From Limnephilus marmoratus (taxonomy: Eukaryota > Arthropoda > Insecta > Trichoptera > Limnephilidae), in assembly GCA_917880885.1 (NCBI GenBank), contig OU862934.1:30426734-30490733 (forward strand): a stretch of DNA of 64,000 bases, in the 5' to 3' direction. The number at the start of each line of letters is the position of its first letter. Position 1 is the stretch's first letter. The position numbers and the translations under genes are program-made. Shown piece after piece: positions 55,659 through 64,000 of this stretch. Under the pieces are notes generated by a model. That model worked only from the letters and a program-made list of their open reading frames with translations. It did not search any database and had not been told where the DNA came from.

Positions 55659-56105
55659 CCCGGCGTCCATGACGTGAAAATAATTACGTGGTCATTGACG
55701 CCGGGTAACCGCGACCCGAATTTTATCGATGGGTTGTACCAAAACTGAAAGGGTTATCTTGATTTTGAAAATTATTTATTATTTATAGGTTCTTTGCTCA
55801 TTAAAAAAATATTAATAATACCAGTATATTTTATAAAATTAACATTATCAACTTTTTATTATCTTAGTAAGAAACACATGCGAAATCAACTATGAAAAAA
55901 TAACCGTTGAATTTCATTACATACATATGTTGGTCATATTAACCCGTTTTCATCTCCTTCCGCAAGCGGCGTCGCACTGAGCACGCCGGCGGTGCGGGTA
56001 GAAGGGGGCTACTCAAGCGCTCAAGTCGAACGGTTGATAGGTAAAAAAAATATGGCCGTTTTAAATCGCCTCGGGTCATTGTGACCCAGCGTCATCGACG
56101 CTGGG
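55659..56105. mobile_element. piggyBac-type MITE
   Basis: TTAA on both sides (55655-55658 and 56106-56109) encloses inverted ends CCCGGCGTCCATGACG and CCCAGCGTCGATGACG. A TTAA target and CCC-start ends are the piggyBac pattern. 447 bp, no transposase. Each end also has an internal hairpin (GGCGTC...GACGCC; CAGCGTC...GACGCTG). Confidence 0.8.
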
Positions 56106-56109
56106 TTAA

Positions 56110-57189
56110 ACTTTTCAAGTTTTTAAGCTCTTAAAAACATATATGTTATTTTTTAAGATAATGTCTAGACGCGTTTGCGAATTATATAAAGTTCCCTCGA
56201 TAGAAAAAAATCAGTTATTTTATAAGTTATAGTTGTGAAAAAAATCACAATGTTTCTTTAAATGATACTTAAGATGATACCATCCATGAGATTTTTGCTC
56301 TATTTTAAACGAGTCGTGTTTGATTAAACATTTTCGCAATAGGCCACTTGCATCACATTTTTTATTTTTTTTCCGGTTTAGAAAAATATTCTAAGACATT
56401 CTGTATTATTATTATTTTTTTAATCGTATTTTTGAAACCCTGGGGATTTTTTGAAAATTTCATTCCGAAAAATCAGACCATTTTTTATAAACCGAAAAGA
56501 CGGGACATAATTTTATCGGTGAGAAAAAACAATAATTACATAGCCGAAAATCATTTAAAATAAAAAGAACGTTTTCCACACGAATGGCACAGGCGAATAA
56601 CGGGGCATACCAAAAATATTACATCTCATAAATATTTTTTTCCTTGATCCATCTTATTGATCATAAATCATTTTAATGTACAACGTCTATATTAATAAAT
56701 TCAATGTAATATACTTGTACTTGTAAATTATAATAATAATAAGAATATTATAAAATTTGATTTTGATAAAATCAGCACCATAACCATTATACCTCTAAAA
56801 CACGTACCGACATCTAAATTGTACGGGGTTCTCTTCACAACATCTGTCAAAAATTCAAACCAAATGATAAGTTCACAGAGAACAAACAATAAATCTAGTG
56901 AACGAATTCAAAAATTCGCCTGAAATCAAAGTGATGTCGTATAAAAAAATTAAATCAGTGTGGAATTTTACAAAATTAATAGGAACATTTTCGGACACGG
57001 GACATTTTCATGTATCAGACAGTCGTATCCATAAGTTAAAAAAAAAAAACTTTCACCTTCGCCTTCACGGCTCGCAACATTGTAAATAACCAAGTGTGTA
57101 AAAGCAAATTCTTAAAATTCTCCAGACTTTAAAAATAAATATTAACTCAACTTTGGCATTAATCTTCTGTTAAATATAAATATAAATGT
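56110..57189. other. Intergenic, nothing recognised
   Basis: Short frames (56348-56563, 56898-57089) have no family resemblance. Confidence 0.35.
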
Positions 57190-57455
57190 AAAACTCATGC
57201 AATGTCCAGTGTTTTGAATATAATGTCCTCCACGTGCAAAGTCGCATCTTCCCCATAGCATAAGCATAAACTTTCTAATAAAGTGTGTTTTGTCGGAAGT
57301 GTCCTGCAGGTAAGTATGATTCTGTATCTATTTGAAAATAATAAAATTAGATAGAGCCTAGGATTCATATTAAATTGTAAAGCGCCCTTGAGGTGATTTT
57401 TCACAAAAACGGCGCTATGCAAATTATCCAATTATTATTATTATTATTATTATTG
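57190..57455 (+). mobile_element. CR1-like LINE 3' tail, plus strand
   Basis: Same 3' untranslated region as the minus element at 30050-30840: CATGCAATGTCCAGTG, GTGTCCTGCAGGTAAGTATG and AAGCGCCCTTGAGGTGAT. It ends in an (ATT)n tail (about 57432-57454). Coding part lost by 5' truncation. Confidence 0.88.
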
Positions 57456-57764
57456 ACGTCACGAGCCCAAATAATGGATTTATTTATTTAAAAATAAAAA
57501 AAACTGTACATTTCTACAAAATTTTACTAACATTTTCGTAATCTTAGTAAAAAGATCTATTCACATGATTTTTTCCAAGTCGTTATGAAATCCATGCAAG
57601 TGGCCTATTTTCGCAACGATTTTATCGCTTCAAATATTAGCGCGCTTCTCTATCAATCATAATTACATATCTCTTCATCTTCTTCTTTTTGAGCGCGGAT
57701 GCGGCGCCTTAAAAGGAGAACACATACATCTATAGGATTTAGCCTTCGAGAATATGAGATAGTA

Positions 57765-58505
57765 TTTTTTTTTTTTTTTTTTTTTTTTAACTTTATTTAT
57801 TTCCATTTCTTTGTACATAGATATAATGTATAATAGCAAATAGTATAAAATAACATAAAATATAATAACAAATAATATGAATAAGAAATGAAAACCCACT
57901 AAGGCACTGCCTGAGTGTGGGTAATATTAATACAAAATACTATATTTCTAAGTACCCAAAGTATAAAAAAACTTAAAAAACATATAAAATATAAAGTTAG
58001 TATAAAAATTTAGTATTACATACGTAGAATAAATGAAAAAGGTTTTGTTTCAGCTATTATAAAAATAAAATAAAAATATGGAGAAAAACATACTAATTTC
58101 AATTTTTTTTTTTTTAAGTTATTATAAAAAAATAAAATAAACAGAAAACATATTGTACTACAGTTTAGAAAGTTACAGAAAGTGAGTTGTAGAATGATGG
58201 ATAAATTTATAGAAAAAGCGTTTCGATATCTACATTATTCAACCATAATTTTATCTCTTTTACATATTTTATCATTTTATTTAACATTTGAGTTTGTAGT
58301 GGTAGAAGGTTAAATGTTCGAGGACCAATGAAACTGCTATGTGTCTGCAATAATTTAGTATTGGTTTGTGGAGTGTAAAATGTATTATTTGTTCTTTTGC
58401 TCATTCTGTTTTCATTTATTTCGAAATTATTTTTGTTTTTAAATACATATTTCAAAGTTTGTAATATAAATAATTTGCGTATATTAAATATTAAATATAT
58501 TATCG
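57765..58505 (-). mobile_element. LINE D, 5'-truncated
   Basis: The minus strand encodes IRKLFILQTLKYVFKNK, THSSFIGPRTFNLLP and VKEIKLWL, a LINE ORF2 C-terminus (end at 58207). About 430 bp of 3' untranslated region follows with hairpin 57894-57922 (ACCCA...TGGGT around AGGC/GCCT), then an A tail (T run 57765-57788). Inserted in a dispersed repeat that resumes at about 58506. Confidence 0.82.
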
Positions 58506-58904
58506 GTCTCCTCGTTGTAAGGTGCTTCAAAGCCTCCCTATTCTTGCCTACTTTAGTTTCCATAAGGTTTCACTTCTATCGCGTCTGAATTGCACACTCT
58601 GATTTTTCGAAATTTGAAACTCGATGAAACGGAAACGAGTGACACTAAAAAGAGACAGAAACATACATCTTCACACATACATACATACATCTATAGCCTG
58701 CGAGAGATAGATATAATGAAACCTTACCGCACTTTGATTGTGTGCTGAATTTTCAAGGCTCCTATTGGTTGAGATTGCGTGAAGGTTATTAATTGTCAAG
58801 GTTTCACCTATATTGCGTGTGAACTGCACTCCATTCTCTTTTTAAACTTGGTAACAATATTATCTATCTATCTTCTATTTTCTATCTTCTATCTATCTTC
58901 CATC
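58506..58904. repeat. Dispersed repeat pieces and TCTA microsatellite
   Basis: Contains 'tgcctactttagtttccataaggtttcacttct' and 'gaaactcgatgaaacgg' words shared with 53800, 54240, 59940, 61310 and 61770, then a TATC/TCTA-rich run (58858-58919). Type unknown. Confidence 0.5.
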
Positions 58905-59297
58905 TATCTATCTATCTATATAAAGAATCGCCGAAATGTATGTACGCGCATAACTTCCGAACGATTGCACCAAATTGGATAATTCTTTTTTTTTGTGTTC
59001 GTTATTGTCAGAACAAGGTTGGTATAAAACTATTGGTGAGCTCTGGCAGTATGAAATTTGTAAAAAATTGCAATAGGTGACACGCGAGCTGTTTGAAAAC
59101 AGAATGTACCGGGACTGAATGTATAAAATGCGGGAGGGAGGAGGGGAACTCGATAGGAGGATAGGAGGGTGGAGTGAGGAAAGAGAAGGCGAGAGAGGAA
59201 GGGGACGCGGGAGAGGAAAGGGACGCATGGGAAAGGACAAGCAGGGAGAAACAATTTCTATCAAATGGCGTAGCAACGCATGCCGGGAACCAGCTAG
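58905..59297 (+). mobile_element. Helitron-like non-autonomous element
   Basis: Starts in TCTATCTATATAAAGAATCG and ends ACCAGCTAG just before T (CTAG at 59294-59297). The TC start, CTAG end and insertion before T fit Helitrons. The middle (59119-59230) is a purine-rich GGGAGAGG/GAGGAAAGGG stretch that gives open frames in several phases. No helicase. Confidence 0.65.
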
Positions 59298-60013
59298 TAA
59301 TAAATAAACCCCACAATTATCCTATTCCTGATACTCTATATTCGTCTCATTCTCTCGAAGCATAGTTTCCTGAAGGTTTCACTTCTACCGCATGTGAAGT
59401 GCATAAGTGCACAGCGTGTTTTTATCGTTTTAGAAGAGGATAATTGTGATATTACTGTGGTTTTCCACGATCAACAATAATACTTCTCAGATGATCGGGA
59501 GTTTTAGCTCGGTCCGTCGGGTTACGAAAAATATTTAACTGGACCAAACGTCCGTTCTATAGAATGCTCTGCGTATTTCCGAAGCTAGGGTAGTGGGCAC
59601 TGAATTCGGGTATTAGTCACGAACGGGCGACAGTTGACACTCCTATATGTACCTTCTATTTTTACTGACATGCGTTGAGATACCTCAAAACAATGTTAAC
59701 TTTTTATAATAACGACATCTGTTTAAAGCTATTGAAACATGTATTGTTCCTATAACTTACAAGATGAAACAGAAATACACAGAAAAAGGAAACAGCCACA
59801 ACTGGGGATCGAACTTTGACCCTCTGTCGTACCGGGATTATTTGAATAATTATTACCCCCCCCCCCCCACCCCGCCCCATTTCTTCAGGATTTAGCCTGT
59901 AAGAGAATGAGATAGTATAATCGGTCTCCTGTTTATGCGGTGCTTCGTAGCCTTGCTACTCTTGCCTACTTTAGTTTTCTGAAGGTTTCACTTTTACTTG
60001 TAATTATTTCATA
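59298..60013. other. Dispersed repeat scraps
   Basis: Includes a minus SINE B relic at about 59760-59830 (CACAACTGGGGATCGAAC), a C run (59862-59873) and the 'gcctactttagttttctgaaggtttcactttta' word at about 59965. No gene. Confidence 0.5.
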
Positions 60014-60916
60014 CTAGCTTTTGCCCCTGGCTTCGCTCGCATTGTATTAGGGGGGTTCCCACTCTGCCTCCTCCACCTTCCCTATCCCCACTCCACTCCC
60101 CCACCTCCACCCCGCCCCTCCCCCCTCCACCATCTCTCTCCCTCCCCTCACCCCCCACTCAACAACCCCTCCATACCCGTCACATTCATTTTTAAAACAG
60201 CTCGCGTGCCACCCTTTTAAGCGTAACAATCAAACACACGCAGCATTTATAATATTAGTATAGATTAGTATAATTTTAATTATCAAAGGTATCTTCATAG
60301 TATAATTTGGGAGGCGGGAATGGGTACCGCCGCCCCGGGAACCTTTATTGGATAACCAACACCTCTGCCATAAGTCACCCCAAGTGGTTTGCTACGTTTG
60401 GTGATTTAGCAGGGGTGCCCGGGTTCATGGGGTGAGGTTTGTCTAGGTCTTGGAGGCGGATGACCAAGACACACTGAACCCCACATTCCTACCCACCCCT
60501 TAAACCCTTTTCCTTCCCAGAACTCTCCTCTCCTTCCTTTCCTTAAAAAACCCCTCCACACAGCATCCCCAAAGATGACATAGGCCCTGAGGGAAATTAT
60601 TTTCCTCAGGGCCTCCCGTGTGGAGCTCGTGTAAAAAAAAAAAAAAAGTAACCTAAACAAATAACAAAATAACAGCGCACGTCAAATAATTACTTAAAAT
60701 TACCAAGCAACGCTTTGCTTTTTGTCTGGACAATAAACGTATCATAAATAATTTCATAACGCCAGAGCTTACCAATATATACACCCTATATTACACGCAA
60801 ATACTGTAGTTTTCTATTAGGGGAAGAATATTTAAAGTCCATTTAGTATATTTTGCGTGAAAGAGTAACAAACATACATACATCCATACAAACTTTCGCC
60901 TTTAATATTAATAGGA
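60014..60916 (-). mobile_element. Helitron-like element with repeat A insert
   Basis: Minus orientation: 5' end TCCTATTAATATTAAAGGCG (reverse complement, 60916), 3' end CTAG (60014-60017) followed by T. It shares both termini' sequence with 8643-9183. A short-form repeat A is inserted at 60303-60646. No helicase frame; non-autonomous. Confidence 0.75.
60303..60646 (+). mobile_element. Repeat A, short subfamily, with target duplication
   Basis: Complete copy from TTTGGGAGGCGGGAATGGG to TGTGGAGCTCGTGT plus A15. The empty site seen in the other Helitron copy (CCATAGTAACCTAAAC near 8895) shows a short duplication of AGTA around the insertion. This confirms that repeat A moves as a poly-A retroposon. 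It lacks the same middle segment as 20158-20502. Confidence 0.9.
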
Positions 60917-61436
60917 TTTAAATCTAAGCCACTAAGCCAACGTATTATGTAAATGCCTTGTTAAACATTTATTTAATTATTATTTTTTCTTTCACAGCGG
61001 GGAGGAAGCAGTGCATAAGTCATTTTCCCTTGGAACATGTTGAGGGTGAATTCTCCCCAGCTTTGTTAAAGTGTTGTAATGCAATTTTTAGTCAGCAATT
61101 AGTGTAGTAATCAACCCTCCAAAATATTAATCCTGCGTCAGCGTGCACGCAATCTAACCCCTTGACTTCCGTGGAAAAATAATCAACGTAATTTAACTCG
61201 CCAATTTAACCGCGGCCTCCTGAATGTCTGATAAGCTGTCAATATACACAACTTTTTGAATAAATTTTTCGAAGTGAAAACTTCTTTAGCATCGTTGTGA
61301 TTTGAAACTCAATGAAACGCAAGCGAGCGACACTAAAAATAGACAAACATATACATCTATAGGATTCAGCCTGCGGGAAAATGAGATTTCAATAAAATAT
61401 TTATTTATTCGGTTCAAATATAATAAGATAAAACCA
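60917..61436. other. Non-coding, dispersed repeat
   Basis: 61255-61400 holds the 'gaagtgaaaacttctttagcatcgttgtgatttgaaactc' repeat. No gene. Confidence 0.45.
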
Positions 61437-61625
61437 CGGTCTCCTTTGGTCTAGTGATATAAAGCGCCTGGCGAAGCTTAGTTTCCAGACATTCAGTGGT
61501 CCAAGGATCGAATCCTGTTAAGTCCAAAATAAATAAATACTTTGATTTTTGAAAAATCAATGTCCAATCTTCAAACTACTCCAAAATGAACTGTTTAAGA
61601 AAACACAAAAAAAGCGACATCTAGC
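61437..61625 (+). mobile_element. SINE D copy, plus strand
   Basis: GGTCTCCTTTGGTCTAGTGA (A-box side) and GGATCGAATCC (B box, 61504-61514), then the body TCCAATCTTCAAACTACTCC shared with the minus copy at 53850. Confidence 0.8.
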
Positions 61626-61805
61626 GACTCCAAAGAAGAAATACTAATAAGATGACCAAATGTATATGAAATGATGCACTGGAATTCACGACAAAAATAT
61701 GGAAAAAATCATCCTTTGCATTTATAAAAAAGTGCTTTCCCCACTCTTGTCTACTTTATTTTTCTGAAGGTTTCACTTCTACCACATGTGAATTGCACAC
61801 ACTGG

Positions 61806-61990
61806 TTTTTTAAGTAAAACTTCTTTACGCGCGCTTGACTTGGGGAGTAATCTAGTGAATGCGTGACGAGAGCGTTACGAAAAGTGTGATCGGGCGAGGC
61901 GAACGATCGGGCCTTTACGCACGCTTGACTTGGGGAGCAAGCTGGTGAATGCGTGACGAGAGCGTTATGAAAAGTGTGATAATTAATTGC
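61806..61990. repeat. Satellite C, two tandem units
   Basis: GTAAAACTTCTTTACGCGCG, then CTTGACTTGGGGAGTAATCT... GTGACGAGAGCGTTACG, repeated at 61915-61975. Same family as 51519-51955. Confidence 0.8.
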
Positions 61991-62079
61991 GTAATAAATT
62001 CATTTCTAATTAATTAAATAAATGTTCATTGCTCTCTGATTTTTTTGAAATAGGCAATTTACCCTAAAAATTGTACAAG

Positions 62080-62480
62080 GTTATTCGTTTCGCAAAATAA
62101 CTGTTCTGTTTTTCAATTTTTTATAAGAAAAACTCTCTTTTTATAACTTCTTGAAGGTTATTCCCAACAATGTATGTATGTATATACATTTTTTTCCATA
62201 TTGTAGACAACTAACCTATTTATAGGTAAAAAAAATTGTTGAAGATAACATTGTTAATTCTAAAATTCTAAATATGGGATTGACTAATAATATGACGGTT
62301 TGACAGAAGGTGGCAATGCCGGAATTGGTAAACGCGCACGTCCCATTTTGACGAGAGGTGTTGGGTTTGGGTACTAGTTGCGACCATTATCTTTTTCTAT
62401 TTTTGTGTGTCTTGTTCTCTTTCATATTTTGGCTAAGATTATTATTATTATCGTCTTCTTCAATGTTCTGTTTCTACGCG
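62080..62480 (+). mobile_element. SINE B with long flank unit, plus strand
   Basis: TGGCAATGCCGGAATTGGTAA (A-box side), ACGCGCACGTCCC and GTTGCGACCATTATC, with a damaged B box (GGTTTGGGTAC). The tail GTGTGTCTTGTTCTCTTTCA is well kept. Confidence 0.78.
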
Positions 62481-62860
62481 TACAAAAAAAAAAAACAAAT
62501 AAAATTCCATCCACATAAATTCCATACATTATAAATTCCATAGCCTCCATTCTCGTCCCCAAGGTGTTAAATAAAATCAGCCCTTAAATCAAAGACCGGA
62601 ATTGATTGTAATTGAATCCAAACTAACTTAAATGAAGGCTGTAGGCTTTAGGGGTGGGGGTCGAGCCCTTAAACTAAGGGGAGAGTCCATGATACCTTCT
62701 AACTGACGATATTACAGACATCCGATATCTTTATGCGATGCTTGACTTTATTATTGGTGACAAATAAGGGACGAATGACAGACTCATATAAAATGGGGTA
62801 GGTACTTCTAGGCAGGTAGAATTACCTAGCAAATTCAAAAAGTAACAAAGTTTTTTTAAA
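62481..62860. other. Intergenic, nothing recognised
   Basis: No supported feature. Confidence 0.35.
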
Positions 62861-62867
62861 TTTTTTT

Positions 62868-63209
62868 ACAAGAAAAACTCTATTTTGTGACTTTTGAAGT
62901 TTATTCCCATCAGTGTTATATATCATCGAAGAAGAAGTTAACAATAATAATCTAAACGAAAATATGAAAGAGAACAAGACACACAAAAACAGAAAAAAGA
63001 CAATGGTCGCAACTGGGACTTGAACCCAGACCTCTTGTCTAACCGGGACGTGCGCATTAACCAATTTCGCTAGTGCTATCTTCTATCAAACCGTCATAAT
63101 TGTCAAATCGTAATATTTCAAATTTTAGAATTAACAGTATTAACTTCAACTAATTATTTTGCCATATTACGGGCAACTACCCTCTTTTATTGGAAACAAT
63201 CATTCTAAT
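62868..63209 (-). mobile_element. SINE B with long flank unit, minus strand
   Basis: Complete minus unit with GAAAGAGAACAAGACACACA, the complemented B box (GGACTTGAACCC) at about 63017, and the flank to GGAAACAATCATTCTAA. It is broken by the MITE at 63210, after which the flank continues as AAAAGAATTGGTTTGTATT. Confidence 0.82.
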
Positions 63210-63488
63210 GGCCGTTATACACGACATCTTTTTTCAGCCCGATTCCAATTAGACAGAAAAGTCAACGTTTTTCGCTTTACGCAATCGCCATTTTCATCTC
63301 TATTTTCATATCTACGATTTCAGTTGGCATCACAGCAAACAGCATGGTTCATGTGTTGTCTGCAGTGATGACAATTGAAACCGTAGATATGAAAATAGAG
63401 GTAAAAATAGCGATCGCGTAGAGCGAAAAATGTTGATTTTTGTGTATAATTGGAATCAGGCTGAAAAAAGATGTCGTGTATAACGGCC
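63210..63488. mobile_element. Palindromic MITE, GGCCGTTATACACG ends
   Basis: TIRs start GGCCGTTATACACGACATCT and stay inverted for well over 100 bp, apart from small differences (63210-63345 with 63350-63488). The centre includes ATGGTTCATGTGTTGTC. It interrupts the SINE B flank unit. Target duplication is ambiguous (AA or TAA), so the superfamily is unsure (PIF/Harbinger possible). Confidence 0.8.
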
Positions 63489-63489
63489 A

Positions 63490-63660
63490 AAAGAATTGGT
63501 TTGTATTGGTTAACGCGCACGTCCCGGTCAGACGAGATGTCTGGGTTCGAGTCCCAGTTGCGACCATTGTCTTTTTTCTGTTTTCGTGTCTTGTTCTCTT
63601 TCAAATTTTCGTTTAGATTATTATTATTGTTAACTTCTTCTTCAATGATAAAGTTTTTTA
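63490..63660 (+). mobile_element. SINE B copy, plus strand
   Basis: Well preserved: TTGGTTAACGCGCACGTCCC, GGGTTCGAGTCCCAGTTGCG (perfect B box) and the tail TCTTGTTCTCTTTCA, then TTAACTTCTTCTTCAATG. Head to head with the minus copy at 62868. Confidence 0.88.
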
Positions 63661-63756
63661 TTTGCAATAGGAAAAAGGAATCCTTTCTGGGTTTTCCCGT
63701 GCTACGGCCAAATTGTATGCGTTTTTTGCAATATACGTAAATTATCTCTACTATCA

Positions 63757-64000
63757 CGCCGTTTTTTTTTTTTATTTTTTTTTTTTTTTATTTGATTCAC
63801 CTGATTTATACATGTTTGTTAAATTTTTTGACTAATGTGGGCCTCACTGGGTGCTTTACCCGTGCTGAGGACCTCATTTTACAGTTTGATATGATTTATA
63901 TTTTTTTAATTTGAGATACATATAAAATAAAGACTAAAGAAAAAAGAAACTCAATAATAACATATAAGAATTAAAAGAAAGTAAGATAGAGCAAAATAAA
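63757..64000 (-). mobile_element. LINE E 3' end, runs off the window
   Basis: Minus-strand LINE tail related to LINE B: A tail (interrupted T run 63757-63789), then TATTTGATTCACC and the fold CCTCA/TGAGG around GGGT/ACCC at about 63843-63870 (LINE B has GGCCTCA...TGAGGCC). The coding part, if present, lies beyond base 64000. Confidence 0.8.

Noticed and set aside
59119..59365. Glycine/arginine-rich frames on both strands
   Set aside because: Produced by a purine-rich GGGAGAGG tract inside a Helitron-like element, open in several phases at once.

Overview
This is AT-rich, repeat-saturated nuclear DNA from an animal, most likely an insect. The evidence is a pure CCTAA/TTAGG run (the common insect telomere unit), mariner, Tc1, hAT, piggyBac-type and Helitron-like elements, several clades of non-LTR retrotransposons (LINEs), and tRNA-derived SINEs. 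Species and order cannot be fixed from the window. I found no convincing host gene: every protein-coding stretch I can assign belongs to a transposable element.

Layout. 1-12 kb: small LINE scraps, a tRNA-like gene, a hAT MITE inside a poly-A-tailed retroposon (here 'repeat A'), a cluster of perfect palindromes, and a Helitron. 12.0-19.5 kb: a three-level nest. An old LINE fragment holds LINE A (minus strand, about 5.3 kb without its insert), and LINE A's ORF1 is split by a Tc1 element. 20-26 kb: more repeat A, a second hAT MITE, a 650-bp element with 151-bp perfect arms, a foldback element that encloses telomeric repeats, and a palindrome carrying a candidate hammerhead ribozyme. 27-34 kb: LINE remnants and foldback MITEs. 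34.6-37.9 kb: LINE B (minus). 38.5-42.3 kb: an in-frame minisatellite, an RLE-type LINE and a Ty3/gypsy fragment. 44.0-44.9 kb: an internally deleted mariner. 46.5-49.7 kb: LINE C, split by a 2.2-kb unclassified DNA element. 50-64 kb: satellites, SINEs, MITEs, two Helitrons, and the tails of two further LINEs.

The most unusual object is LINE A. Between its gag-like ORF1 and its endonuclease/reverse-transcriptase ORF2 lies a third, uninterrupted 268-codon ORF. It overlaps both neighbours and is a diverged second copy of the endonuclease domain that has lost most catalytic residues. The frameshifts in LINE A ORF1 and ORF2, LINE B ORF2 and the RLE LINE all fall in A homopolymers, so these elements may be intact in the living genome. 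Five LINE 3' ends share a two-stem RNA fold whose sequence differs between elements while the pairing is kept.
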